DNA from: Blautia sp. AF19-10LB
Lineage (GTDB): Bacteria > Bacillota > Clostridia > Lachnospirales > Lachnospiraceae
Direction: 5' to 3'
DNA length: 64,000 nucleotides
Assembly: GCF_003461245.1 (NCBI RefSeq)
Contig: NZ_QTWS01000003.1
Coordinates: forward strand, 1-64,000
Of the stretch, positions 17,373-27,374 are shown piece by piece (within the stretch, counting starts at the first letter, position 1; each line of letters starts with the position of its first letter). Made by a program: the position numbers and the translations under genes. The notes under the pieces are model-generated. The model saw only the letters and a program-made list of their open reading frames with translations. It did not search any database and was not told where the DNA came from.

Positions 17373-19118
17373 TTACTCTTCATCCATTTTAATATATTGG
17401 CTATAGGTATAATAATTTTCTGTTCCAACAAGTTCCATTAAAAATTCTTTAAAAGTCTGATCTATAGGAATCGTCACAAAGAAAAATAACCGTTTTCTTG
17501 GCCTTGAACAACAAACATAAAACAAATTACGATTTCGTTCAAAAGAAATCTGCTTTCCACTCGGAATGGAAGCCTTTCCAGTTATCATAGGTGCATATGT
17601 TTCAAACTGGTACATATTCCAGCCCCTACTAATGACAAAAATAACATTGTCATATTCTTCTCCTTTGACTCCATGTTCTGTGGAAAATAACGCTTCAGGA
17701 TATAAAAATTCTATTGCTGAAATGAATTGCGTATAATCCAACTCCAAAAATGCTTGAATTGACGTATTCGATGAATATATTGTTCCCGGTGCATTATGAT
17801 ACAAATGATACCATCCATCCAATTTAGGTGGAAAAGGAATTAATTTTGTTTCATTTATAACCTCAATAACATCAATTGCTCTTTTCTCTCTTGCTTCTCG
17901 TAATTTCTCTTGAAAAATTTTCCACTTCTCTTTCTCCGATTTTTTAGTAATAGGATATCTCTTAATTCCTAGAGTATCAAAAAGCAACTGCATATTTAAC
18001 GTTTCTAATGCATGGTAGATTGGTTCAACGGTATCCATAAAAAACAAAAGAAAGGGATCTTCCTTGTCACGTAAACCATCGTTAATGATACTTAAAAGTC
18101 GTTCATATCCCTGTTGTGCAGCCAATACTTTATGTGTAATCATTAAAATTTTTAATGTATCAGTATCCGCTGTATTTTGTTTTATTTCTTCGGAGATTTT
18201 ATTTAAACGTATTTTTAACTCTTCTGGAGGCAATTCGCCTTGAAAATTACGATCAGTACGACGTTCTCCATCATAATCCTCACATGTGATTACAACTACT
18301 TCCCCTTGAAAGTTATCTATTGCAGATGTTTGTGGCAAATCTGGCCGTATATCATTCAGAAGTTGAACAATTCTTGGCGAAGATCTAAAATTTGCACCTT
18401 TTTTTATCACTTCCAAATTTTTATGTTCTATAATCCCACAAGCTTTATTTGACTGATAAATTGTTTGCCACGCATCTCCAAAAAAAGCAAATTGTGGAGA
18501 TTTCTTTTCTGCAATAAAATATTTAACAAAGCGTTCGATGATTGGTTTATAGGAGTCTTGATATTCATCAATCAAAATCAAAGGATATTTATCAGAAAAT
18601 ACACGTCGAAATTTTGCATTATCCAAGAGTTTGCAAAACAGCTTAAGGACATCATCATGATAAAGGTACTGAACTCCATTTTCCTTATACCGGTGCCCTA
18701 AAGTATATGTAACTTCATTAATCTTAAAAAAATCACCTTCATCTGCTAAAAAATCAGGTTCTGTTGTTACAACATCCACAAGATAACTTTGATATTGTTT
18801 GATTGCATTCCAAGCAAACGAATGAATTGTAGATGGAATAATAAATGAATCTTTTGATAATCTTTCTGTGATTACCTCTACAGCAGCGTTCGTATATGTA
18901 ATACAAGCTACATTTTGCTTTTTTCGGCTATATTTAAACCACATATTTTCTTGTATCCATTCAATGACTCTATTAAGCGAATAAGTCTTTCCCGAACCAG
19001 CACCTGCTTCAACTCGAAAACTATGCCCCTCTCGTAATGCTTCAATAATTTGCTCGTCTACTTTATCAGCCTCAGCTTTTGCTAATTCATAATTTGCACC
19101 ATGATAATTTTCACACAT
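17373..19118 (-). CDS. UvrD/Rep-type helicase, GajB-like
   Basis: 581 residues. Superfamily 1A helicase motifs are present: Walker A in EAGAGSGKTYSLNRVIE near residue 40, the QxxR-like CITYTNAA (motif Ia), Walker B LILIDEYQDSY (about 190), FFGDAWQTIYQ (motif III), and late motifs HGVKGEEYDNVIFV and YVCCSRPRKRLFF. It follows the OLD-family nuclease gene by 15 nt, the arrangement of Gabija (gajA-gajB). In Gabija the helicase-like partner joins the nuclease complex and acts in phage defence. It is somewhat longer than characterised GajB proteins. Confidence 0.82.
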   Translation of the reverse strand: MCENYHGANYELAKAEADKVDEQIIEALREGHSFRVEAGAGSGKTYSLNRVIEWIQENMWFKYSRKKQNVACITYTNAAVEVITERLSKDSFIIPSTIHSFAWNAIKQYQSYLVDVVTTEPDFLADEGDFFKINEVTYTLGHRYKENGVQYLYHDDVLKLFCKLLDNAKFRRVFSDKYPLILIDEYQDSYKPIIERFVKYFIAEKKSPQFAFFGDAWQTIYQSNKACGIIEHKNLEVIKKGANFRSSPRIVQLLNDIRPDLPQTSAIDNFQGEVVVITCEDYDGERRTDRNFQGELPPEELKIRLNKISEEIKQNTADTDTLKILMITHKVLAAQQGYERLLSIINDGLRDKEDPFLLFFMDTVEPIYHALETLNMQLLFDTLGIKRYPITKKSEKEKWKIFQEKLREAREKRAIDVIEVINETKLIPFPPKLDGWYHLYHNAPGTIYSSNTSIQAFLELDYTQFISAIEFLYPEALFSTEHGVKGEEYDNVIFVISRGWNMYQFETYAPMITGKASIPSGKQISFERNRNLFYVCCSRPRKRLFFFVTIPIDQTFKEFLMELVGTENYYTYSQYIKMDEE

Positions 19119-19133
19119 ACTCCATCATCCTTT

Positions 19134-21122
19134 TTATTCAAGTACCTTTTGGTTATTAAGCCATATTAATCCAGATTTAATGTATTCCGGAATGTTATAA
19201 TCAGTACACTCATAAATGAGTTTAAGTGCAAAATCTGTTTTACATTTTCCAGAGAACTCAAGATCACCTTCAGTCGGGCTATCACTTAATCCATAATGTG
19301 AACGATTGACATTCCGAATAGCTTCTTCTAAAGAATGTCCACATAATTCATTCTCTTTTGTTTGGAATTCAATATGACATTTTCCTCTGGTTTTATCGTC
19401 AGAAGACATTGATATTATATCTGCCAAATTAATTTTGGTTTTATCATCATGTGACAACCCTTTATTCTTTCGAATCCACCATTTTAAAGTTTCGTTAGAT
19501 GTCGTTTCACCACACGAAACCGGAACAGATCTATAATATATTTGTCCATTTTTACCTTCTTGCCCCAATACAGAATCTACATCCGTAAGTATAAGACACG
19601 GAATACCTAAAAACTCAATAAATGGAATAAACTTATAAGCATACGCACCACCGATTTCAATTAAAGTATAATATTGAGCTGGTAATTTATATTTCTGTGA
19701 ACTAAAATCTCCTGACTTATCGCACTTATCTATCATATCAGGTATTAATAACCGTTCTGTTGCTCCTTCAACCAAAATTGCTTTATCCGCAAAAAACAAA
19801 TCACATTTGGTTAATGTAAGATATTTCCTAATAAAATCACTATTATCTGGATTCTCCTGTGCAAATGAATTTAAATTTCTATAAATAACGCCTTCTTTTG
19901 TTTTTTGTGCATATCGAATTTTTGAGAAAGCCATAGTATTAGCAACATGAGCAGAATGTGAAGTTAAAAGAGTCTGAATTCCTACAGAAGTAATTTTTCC
20001 AAGGAACGCTTCTAAATATTCCGCAAAAGCATGTTGCATCTGTGGATGCATATGAGATTCCGGTTCCTCAATAAAAAGTAATGGTATACAAGCATTTCCG
20101 CACTTTTCTATCTTCTTCGCAAATGCCGCAAGAAGAAACTCCATTTTAATTAGATTTTTATATCCCAATCCATTATATGCACTAGGAAGACATTCATTAC
20201 TTGTACCTGCGGTGTATGAAAGCTGGGTTTGATTTTTTATCTGATCATCAATACTTAATTGAGTAGTAACTCCTAGTTGAAGTTCTTCTCCATTTGGATA
20301 CCCAAACCCAACTGAATCATTTACAAGTGAACTTAAAATGCTATCACTTTGTTTCTGAACATTTTTATTTGCGTTCTCTACAATAGCACGCAACTCCTTG
20401 ACTTTTTCTGCAACATTTGGATCCAGTTCTTCTTCATTCATTTCAAAAAATTCTGAAATAAGCGAAGAAAGAGAACTATTCTGTGTTCCGTCCTCTCCAA
20501 GGAGACGTTCTGCCGGAATAATATGAAATGGGAAAAGTTCTTCCAATTCTTTATGTTTCTTTATCTGTGTTTCCTTTGGATTTTTAGGATTCACTGCATA
20601 AATTACTAATTCAAAAAGTTTTGAAAAATTAGTACTGATAACATCCCGGGCCTCATCTGATGGTGCAAAAACACCATTTTGGTAATAGCTTTCTTCCAAA
20701 GTTTTCCATAACACTTTTTCATCTGGCTTTAAGCGAAATTCCACACGAATTAATGCAGTGGTAGTATCTATATCCACATCTATAATAAAAGGCGACAGTG
20801 CCCCTAAATTATCCTCTGAATCTTCTAAAGAATAATCTACAAGGAACTCTATAGATATTGGTTCTAATTGCTCGCATAACGATTCAAAAGAAATTTCTTT
20901 TGACATAAATGAAGCTATTATTTCATACAATGTTTTTCTTTTAACCAACGGATAGTCATCAAAGGAAAATGGACGTCCATTCAATACATTTTCTATACAT
21001 GCCAAACATGATGTCTTAGCTGTATTATTTCGACCAACAATTAACGTAGTCTTAGCATCAACTTCTAATTCAGCATCTATAAGCAATCTGTAGTTTTTAA
21101 TTTTTATTTTCGATATATACAT
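19134..21122 (-). CDS. OLD-family ATPase/TOPRIM nuclease, GajA-like
   Basis: 662 residues. An N-terminal ABC-type ATPase domain (KIKNYRLLIDAELEVDAKTT) is followed by an insert, the signature/Walker B block FIEEPESHMHPQMQ (near 360) and a TOPRIM nuclease domain with AILVEGATERLLIPD and the acidic CLILTDVDSVLG. The Walker A reads GRNNTAKTS, with alanine where the last glycine of GxxxxGK is expected. The start at 21122 follows AAAGGATG; an upstream in-frame start is less likely. The pair with the helicase gives a Gabija-like system, located directly behind the restriction-modification operon. Confidence 0.82.
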   Translation of the reverse strand: MYISKIKIKNYRLLIDAELEVDAKTTLIVGRNNTAKTSCLACIENVLNGRPFSFDDYPLVKRKTLYEIIASFMSKEISFESLCEQLEPISIEFLVDYSLEDSEDNLGALSPFIIDVDIDTTTALIRVEFRLKPDEKVLWKTLEESYYQNGVFAPSDEARDVISTNFSKLFELVIYAVNPKNPKETQIKKHKELEELFPFHIIPAERLLGEDGTQNSSLSSLISEFFEMNEEELDPNVAEKVKELRAIVENANKNVQKQSDSILSSLVNDSVGFGYPNGEELQLGVTTQLSIDDQIKNQTQLSYTAGTSNECLPSAYNGLGYKNLIKMEFLLAAFAKKIEKCGNACIPLLFIEEPESHMHPQMQHAFAEYLEAFLGKITSVGIQTLLTSHSAHVANTMAFSKIRYAQKTKEGVIYRNLNSFAQENPDNSDFIRKYLTLTKCDLFFADKAILVEGATERLLIPDMIDKCDKSGDFSSQKYKLPAQYYTLIEIGGAYAYKFIPFIEFLGIPCLILTDVDSVLGQEGKNGQIYYRSVPVSCGETTSNETLKWWIRKNKGLSHDDKTKINLADIISMSSDDKTRGKCHIEFQTKENELCGHSLEEAIRNVNRSHYGLSDSPTEGDLEFSGKCKTDFALKLIYECTDYNIPEYIKSGLIWLNNQKVLE

Positions 21123-21293
21123 ATTTACATCCTTTCCAATGATACACACCGAATTAATTTGTGTACTATCTTTATCTTAAAATACTTTTTTATCAGAAGT
21201 ATCCTGCCTCATATTTTTTTAATAACTTTCCCTCATAATATGTGGAAAATCACAAAAGAACATATTTCCATTGTGACTTTCCAGTATTACAGA

Positions 21294-24200
21294 TCAATTT
21301 TGATATTCAATCAACTTCACTTCTCCAGCTAGAACCAGAGCAATCTCCTCATCCAATTTTTTGACCATTTTCTCATGAGTTGCAATTGTATTAAGGAAAT
21401 TTAAAAGTTTCTTCATATCCTCCCGATTAAATTCACAATGAGTAAAATCATAAGAATTAAATTTTAACCATACTGACTTTATAACATCATATCCTGATAT
21501 ATTTAACCTCTGTAATGATAAGGGACATTTAATTCTTATTGTTTCTTTCCCATCCGTGAGCAATAATTGTTCATTTTCGGCATCAAATGGATGTGCAACA
21601 TTCTTTAATTCAAATCCCACCGGCACTTCTTCCATAATTTGGTCATAATCATAGTTCAAAATATTCTCCGGAACATAGTCTACTTTTTCTAATTCGGCAA
21701 TTTTTTCTCCAATTCGAGCAATTTTAAGAAAAATATCCTTATCAGCTACAACAGGGACTCTTGCTCGCTTATCTGACTGATTTACAGTAAAAAGTGCCCC
21801 TTCAAATTCATCGAGATAAACTTGCGAACATAATACTGCGTAGATATAAAACACCAGATCTCTAGCACTTTCATGCTCATTCTTTCCAAGCATCATCATA
21901 ACCCTATGAAGAATATCAGCAGATATATTGGATAACATTTTTCCACTTTTTTTATCTGGATATTGATTCACATAAATGTGAGAGTTGCCACGCGTACACA
22001 TATCATTATCTGGATAATACCAACAAAATGAAACAAACTGTGACAATGTAGGATTCAAATCTTTGGGAGCATGTGCCATAGCAAATCCAATTGTATCTTT
22101 ATGATTATATGCACTTATTATTTCCGGTCTAAGACGTGTTCCTCCACCTCCGATATGGCTATATTTAACCAATAATTCTTTCCATAACAACACATTAGAT
22201 GTAAAAAATGGCCGGAATGAATATGGCTTTATATTATCAGCAAGAGTCTGATCCATCACACTTCTGTTCTCGCATTCATTCAATGCATTTTCAAATGCCA
22301 TTATTTTTTCAATTTTAGGTGGTTTATCCTGCTTTGCAAACCATGCACTTGCCTCTGTTGCTCCATTTATAGCTATATCGCGACTCCGTCTTTTTAACAT
22401 AGGAGCCTTAACATGCGTAAACATTGCGGTTGGTGCAAGCTTTATTCCAGAACAGTGATTAATAAAAATTGCTGCTTGTTTTTTTTCTCCACTAACAGGC
22501 CAAAATTTTTTATACATTTCCGTATTAAATGGCTTTGCTGGAGAAAATGCGAATGTATCATTAGCAATATCATATGTGTCAAATCTCGATACAATTTTCT
22601 CAATACTCTCATTTAATAATTGTTCTTTATTTATTCGCATGCAATGTGAATAATCGCAATAATGAAGCTTTGTTATTGATGTATCATCTCCATATTTTCT
22701 CGTCAAAACAATAACTGCACGCCCTTGAAGTGTGTGAAATAAACTATCACTTCTGGCTCCTGTTCTTGCATCTGCATCTACAGATACAATCCATACATCA
22801 GAAAAATTTTCACACAAATATTTTCTAGCATATTTATATGATTCTGCTTCCAAAAAAGACAATGGCACCACTAATGAAAGTACTGAATGATTCGGTGAAT
22901 CCAACAGTTTTTTACAACTCCATCTTAAAAATTGCATAAATGGATTATTAATCTGTTTCTGAATATTTTGTCTACCTCTTCTCAATTCTTTTGGTGGTCT
23001 AAAGTCCTCCATAAGATGATTTATAATAGAAAAGTCTTTATCTGTATTATCTCTTATCGTATCCGAACATGGGGGATTTCCTATAACTAATTTCAATGGC
23101 ATATTAGAGATACGACTTGCTTCCAATAATTCTCTGCCTTCAATAGAATCTTTATTTGCATCTCCGTTAAATACACTATTACTCAATGTATTTGCCAGTA
23201 AAATATGCACGCTGTTTCTTTTCGTTTCATCTTGCTTTTTCAAAACAGCCATTCTATAATTCGCCAACATATATGGTGCTGGAAGAATTTCTATTCCGCA
23301 AAGTGTATATGCACCATTTCCTGGGTCATGGTTAATCACTTCTTCCATAAATGATCCTGTTCCACAACAAGGATCTATAATGGTATTTCCATCATCATAA
23401 ATACTTTTTCCCGAAAAATTCTTTGACACAACATAATTTGTCAATTTCACCACGAAATCTGCAAGTGCTTTAGGTGTATAATAAGCACCAAAATCGAATC
23501 TTGATTTTGCATCGTATTTTGACAAAAACAGCTCAAACAATTGATGATAATCTGGATTAACTAATTGCTGATCTGTCATTTTTATAAAAGACAAAAACTT
23601 AATACATTCATCTATCCGTTGATTAATAAAAAAATTCTTGTCTGAATGATCTCTTAAATAAAGCATAAGATTTCTAAATGGTGTTAATGCTTCACCCTCT
23701 GATAAATCTTCCTTAATATAGGCTATAATTTTTCTTTCTTTTTCAGTTGGAGTATCTTCTGGTAAACACAAAACTCTATGAGCATATAAAAGACAGAACA
23801 TAATAACTTGTGCTGTAAAATCAGCAAATACGTCTGCCGTTCTCAACTTCGAGTCATTATGGTTATAAACCAATTTTCGCATTTGTTGAAGCAAGATAAT
23901 AACTTCTCTTTCATTATCATTCATTGCTTCCTCAACTGGAATATTTGCCAATTCTAAAATATCATCTGCCAACATTCTTGTTCTCACAGCAACTAGTTCT
24001 ACCAATTTTGATTCATTCATCTGCTGTGCTGATGGGTTTTTGAAGAATTCTCTCATATAAACTTCAAAACGTGGATTAAGCGTTTGAGCAGACCAATCTT
24101 TCGTATGCATTTTCTCTTTTTCTATAACAGATATAACAGCCGGTTCACTGTCCTTACTCATACAAAATACAAATTCCAACCCATCAGTAATAATAAGCTT

Positions 24201-24536
24201 ATGCCCCAGTGTAAGGTATTTTTCTATTTGTGTTGCATAAGGTTTTGTATCAAATTCTTCCTCTGAAAGTCCTTTTCCCTCAATGTATCCATATATCCCC
24301 ATAGTCTGTTTATTATGGATTCGCCAATCTGGACGGCCAACTCTCCCCTGTGTTGTAGGTTCAAGAATAACATCTATCTCCTCATTTGGATTGAATTCTT
24401 TAGCTAGTGCTTTTTCCATTGCATCCAGTGGCATTCTATAGGATAATTCTGCAGTGTACTGGCCACTGTTCATAGCATTTTTATATTGATTCTGAAGTGC
24501 TTTCAAATACGTCTTCATAATAGCATTGTATGACAT
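21294..24536 (-). CDS. type IIG-like restriction endonuclease-methyltransferase
   Basis: 1080 residues. The N-terminus has a PD-(D/E)XK nuclease motif: P69-D70 in GRPDWRI and E86-x-K88 in YIEGKG. A helical region leads into the adenine methyltransferase core: FGAYYTPKALADFVV, motif I DPCCGTGSFMEE and motif IV VIGNPPCSDT (cysteine where the family mostly has an aromatic residue). The last third would be the target recognition part. Single-chain nuclease plus N6-methylase points to type IIG. The start codon shares one base with the stop of the methyltransferase before it, so it is the fourth gene of a tight operon. Confidence 0.8.
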   Translation of the reverse strand: MSYNAIMKTYLKALQNQYKNAMNSGQYTAELSYRMPLDAMEKALAKEFNPNEEIDVILEPTTQGRVGRPDWRIHNKQTMGIYGYIEGKGLSEEEFDTKPYATQIEKYLTLGHKLIITDGLEFVFCMSKDSEPAVISVIEKEKMHTKDWSAQTLNPRFEVYMREFFKNPSAQQMNESKLVELVAVRTRMLADDILELANIPVEEAMNDNEREVIILLQQMRKLVYNHNDSKLRTADVFADFTAQVIMFCLLYAHRVLCLPEDTPTEKERKIIAYIKEDLSEGEALTPFRNLMLYLRDHSDKNFFINQRIDECIKFLSFIKMTDQQLVNPDYHQLFELFLSKYDAKSRFDFGAYYTPKALADFVVKLTNYVVSKNFSGKSIYDDGNTIIDPCCGTGSFMEEVINHDPGNGAYTLCGIEILPAPYMLANYRMAVLKKQDETKRNSVHILLANTLSNSVFNGDANKDSIEGRELLEASRISNMPLKLVIGNPPCSDTIRDNTDKDFSIINHLMEDFRPPKELRRGRQNIQKQINNPFMQFLRWSCKKLLDSPNHSVLSLVVPLSFLEAESYKYARKYLCENFSDVWIVSVDADARTGARSDSLFHTLQGRAVIVLTRKYGDDTSITKLHYCDYSHCMRINKEQLLNESIEKIVSRFDTYDIANDTFAFSPAKPFNTEMYKKFWPVSGEKKQAAIFINHCSGIKLAPTAMFTHVKAPMLKRRSRDIAINGATEASAWFAKQDKPPKIEKIMAFENALNECENRSVMDQTLADNIKPYSFRPFFTSNVLLWKELLVKYSHIGGGGTRLRPEIISAYNHKDTIGFAMAHAPKDLNPTLSQFVSFCWYYPDNDMCTRGNSHIYVNQYPDKKSGKMLSNISADILHRVMMMLGKNEHESARDLVFYIYAVLCSQVYLDEFEGALFTVNQSDKRARVPVVADKDIFLKIARIGEKIAELEKVDYVPENILNYDYDQIMEEVPVGFELKNVAHPFDAENEQLLLTDGKETIRIKCPLSLQRLNISGYDVIKSVWLKFNSYDFTHCEFNREDMKKLLNFLNTIATHEKMVKKLDEEIALVLAGEVKLIEYQN

Positions 24537-25591
24537 TAGATTTTACCACTCCTTTTATAACAATCAATAATACTAGTTCCAATCTGTTTAGCAAGCAATG
24601 GCGGCACTGCATTACCTATTTGTCTTGCCATATCAACTTTACTTCCAGTAAAAAGAAAGTCTTTAGGAAAAGTTTGTAGCATTGCACCTTCTCTAAGAGA
24701 AATACTTCTGTCCTGTTCTGGATGACCAAACTTTCCTCTTGTAAAGCTATCAAATCTTGCTGTAATGGTTGGCGAAACCTCATCCCACGCCATCCTTCCA
24801 TAAACATTTCTGTATCCAATCACAGAACTATCTATTTTATGGCAATCAGCTAAAAGCTCTTTAGGAAGATACTCTCGTCCTTGTCCCGGTTTTAAAGCTC
24901 TAATCCTTTTAAGGTTAATTTCCGACAACCTATCACGCCTATGCAACGAAATACCGGGATAATCACTTCCATCTTCAGGCGGCTCTGGCAAACTTCCTAT
25001 AACATCTCTAACCGTGTAATGTTTCTCCATTTCTTTCGGATATTCGTAATTTACTCCCATATCACTTCGTTCACCAATAATAATATATCTTTTTCTTCTT
25101 TGTGCAACTCCATAATTCTGGGCATCCAAAAGCTTAATATGAACTGTATATCCAATGTTTTTTAGTTTATCAAGAAGTTCCTCCAGAATTGTTTTCCCTC
25201 TTTTTCCCGCAATTCCTGAAACATTTTCCATAACAAAATATCGAGGGTATAATTCATCTACCAATTGTGCATACTTAAAAACAAGCTGGTTTCTCGGATC
25301 CTCATCTGCACCTCGTCTCTGCACCGAAAATCCTTGGCAAGGTGGCCCTCCTGCAAGAAGAAACAATTCTCCTCGTTGCATTTTACAAATATTCAAAGCT
25401 CTTCCATCCAACATATCATTTATATCTGCAGTAAATGCTGGATGACTAAAATATTTTTTATTTGCTTCTATTGTTTTAATACACCGATTATCAATATCAA
25501 AGCTCAAACGAATATCAAATCCCGCTTGCTGTAACCCAAGCCCCAAACCACCAGCTCCGCAAAAGCTATCTATACATGTATATTTAACCAT
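24536..25591 (-). CDS. DNA (cytosine-5) methyltransferase M2
   Basis: 351 residues with all m5C methyltransferase blocks in order: DSFCGAGGLGLGLQQAGF (I), GGPPCQGFS with catalytic cysteine (IV), FVMENVSGI (VI), YGVAQRRKRYIIIGER (VIII) and the closing ARQIGNAVPP (X). The variable target-recognition region is short. It overlaps M1 by 8 nt. Two m5C methylases in one operon are often needed when a nuclease has an asymmetric site; that reading is inference. Confidence 0.92.
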   Translation of the reverse strand: MVKYTCIDSFCGAGGLGLGLQQAGFDIRLSFDIDNRCIKTIEANKKYFSHPAFTADINDMLDGRALNICKMQRGELFLLAGGPPCQGFSVQRRGADEDPRNQLVFKYAQLVDELYPRYFVMENVSGIAGKRGKTILEELLDKLKNIGYTVHIKLLDAQNYGVAQRRKRYIIIGERSDMGVNYEYPKEMEKHYTVRDVIGSLPEPPEDGSDYPGISLHRRDRLSEINLKRIRALKPGQGREYLPKELLADCHKIDSSVIGYRNVYGRMAWDEVSPTITARFDSFTRGKFGHPEQDRSISLREGAMLQTFPKDFLFTGSKVDMARQIGNAVPPLLAKQIGTSIIDCYKRSGKI

Positions 25592-26900
25592 ATAGTTCCT
25601 CTTTTCGTTTTGTTTTTATTCCCGCAATAACACTTGAGTAAGAACTACTGACAGGTTTCTCTATTGATTGTGGACCTTCTTTCAATTGTTGCTTTGTTGG
25701 CTCTACTGACAATATTTCTATTAACATGTCTATCGCTATCCCGGCTGAAAAAAGCGGGGGAACTGCTTCTCCTATCTGGCGATATACATCATCTGATTTC
25801 CCTAAAAATTCAAATCCAATTGGAAAACTCTGAAGCAATGCCGCTTCCCTAGCAGTAAGTCCTCTATCCTGTTCTGGATGTGTATATCTTCCACTTGCAG
25901 GATTACGAGCATAATGTGTTATAGTAATTGATGGTCGATCCCAATACAATCTCCCATAGGTATCCGAAAATCCCTTTGTGCGATCAAGGCACGCTGGACC
26001 AACACCTGCTGGTCTGTTTCCTCCATCATGAGGTACCTGTTTTAAAACAGCAATGGTACTTTTTTTATGTGCTGCACTTTTATGCATAGGATCCGATGGA
26101 TCTGCAACTCCCGCAGCAACAGGTTTTAATGCTCCTATCGCCTCTCTAACAGTTTTATAATTTTTAGGTTCCAAATATCCTTCTGGTAATATAAATTCTT
26201 TTTTCATTCCTATTACAACAGATCGGAATCTTTCTTGTGGAACCCCAAAAGATGCAGCATTGTATATATTTTCTTTAACAATGTATCCTTCCTGTTCATA
26301 CCTATTTTTTGCTGCATAAAAATATTTCCAATATCTATTTGATAAGAACTCTGGTACATTTTCCATTACAAAAGCTATGGGCTGAATAAAACTCACAATA
26401 TCAGCAAACACATTCACAAGATTGTTTCTATGATCATCTTCTTCATTCCAATGCTTTTTTCTATGAGACGTAAATCCTTGACATGGTGCACAACCAATTA
26501 AAATTGTTGGTTTCATTTTATCATATCCTATAGTATCAAGTACTTTGATTAATTCTTCCTTATCTTCTGCCAATTCAATAATATCTCTATTTATAACAGG
26601 TGTATCAAAATTATGTGCATAACTTTCTGCCGAAAACTTATTTATATCACAGCCTCCCAAAAAATCAAATATGGGGATAATGTCATTAACCGCAGCAAAT
26701 CCAAGTGAAGTTCCTCCTGCCCCACTAAAAAAATCTATAATCTGTATCTTGTTACCCGAATACATTTCTTTTTTCAAAGGTTTAAATTTCTTTTGTTCTT
26801 GCTGTGCCATAAGTAAAAGATCTGTCTTATATGATCTAAGATCTTCCGTTTCCCATATTCCAGTCATCGCATACTTTTGGAGAAACTCAATGTTCATCAT
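25584..26900 (-). CDS. DNA (cytosine-5) methyltransferase M1
   Basis: 438 residues. Motif I DFFSGAGGTSLGF follows a ~60-residue N-terminal extension; then CAPCQGFTSHRKK (catalytic PCQ), FVMENVPEF, FGVPQERFRSVVIG and YRQIGEAVPP. The start is the ATG at 26900, five bases after GGAGG; an earlier in-frame ATG overlaps the ribosome-binding site. It overlaps the XRE gene by 14 nt. It resembles M2 only in the shared motifs, so it probably has a different target. Confidence 0.92.
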   Translation of the reverse strand: MMNIEFLQKYAMTGIWETEDLRSYKTDLLLMAQQEQKKFKPLKKEMYSGNKIQIIDFFSGAGGTSLGFAAVNDIIPIFDFLGGCDINKFSAESYAHNFDTPVINRDIIELAEDKEELIKVLDTIGYDKMKPTILIGCAPCQGFTSHRKKHWNEEDDHRNNLVNVFADIVSFIQPIAFVMENVPEFLSNRYWKYFYAAKNRYEQEGYIVKENIYNAASFGVPQERFRSVVIGMKKEFILPEGYLEPKNYKTVREAIGALKPVAAGVADPSDPMHKSAAHKKSTIAVLKQVPHDGGNRPAGVGPACLDRTKGFSDTYGRLYWDRPSITITHYARNPASGRYTHPEQDRGLTAREAALLQSFPIGFEFLGKSDDVYRQIGEAVPPLFSAGIAIDMLIEILSVEPTKQQLKEGPQSIEKPVSSSYSSVIAGIKTKRKEELYG

Positions 26901-27126
26901 GATGTCCTCCATTCATATTTTCTTCACCCTCAACGATCTCCATCACATCTCCAACATCACAATTAAGTGCACAGCATATTTTATCAATTACATCTGTTGT
27001 TACTCTTTCATTTTTTCCTAATTTAGCTAATGCATTTGTACTAATTCCAGAAGATAAACGAAGATCTTTTTTCTTCATATCTTTATCTATAAGAAGTTTC
27101 CAAAGTTTTCTATAGCTAACAGCCAT
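26887..27126 (-). CDS. small XRE regulator heading the R-M operon
   Basis: 79 residues: an HTH domain (YRKLWKLLIDKDMKKKDLRL, GISTNALAKLGKNERVTTDV) and an acidic tail ending in GGHHDEH. GGAGG precedes the ATG. Position and size fit a controller (C-protein-like) that sets the balance of methylase and nuclease expression, although no C-box repeat was found by eye. It overlaps the first methyltransferase. Confidence 0.8.
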   Translation of the reverse strand: MAVSYRKLWKLLIDKDMKKKDLRLSSGISTNALAKLGKNERVTTDVIDKICCALNCDVGDVMEIVEGEENMNGGHHDEH

Positions 27127-27178
27127 CGATTAATCCTCCATTTCAAAATGCGAAAATCGCCTTAGTATAACCTATAAA

Positions 27179-27207
27179 AGTATATCTCAATTTTATCGTT
27201 CCGTCAA
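27179..27207 (-). promoter_or_regulatory. promoter of the R-M operon
   Basis: On the minus strand: TTGACG (27207-27202), 17 nt, TATACT (27184-27179), about 50 bases before the XRE start. Confidence 0.65.
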
Positions 27208-27324
27208 TTTTAAATTGTAATCTACAATTTTTTGTCTATTTTTTCAATTCCAACAGCTATTAGTCACTTAATTCTTTCATCTCAATTTTATTTTATAGCA
27301 ATATATATTAACTGGTTATATAAA

Positions 27325-27359
27325 AGACAGGAAATATAAACACATCCTATTCCCTGTCT
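27325..27359 (-). terminator. terminator after the relaxase/coiled-coil operon
   Basis: Arms AGACAGG and CCTGTCT flanked by A/T runs; on the minus strand the stem is followed by TTTTAT. It lies 16 bases after the overlapping membrane-protein gene. Confidence 0.6.
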
Positions 27360-27374
27360 ATACCTGCAAATTTT

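Noticed and set aside
17373..27126. DISARM or BREX reading of the methylase-rich island
   Set aside because: None of DrmA, DrmB, DrmC, BrxC, PglZ or BrxL is present; the motifs fit R-M plus OLD/UvrD.
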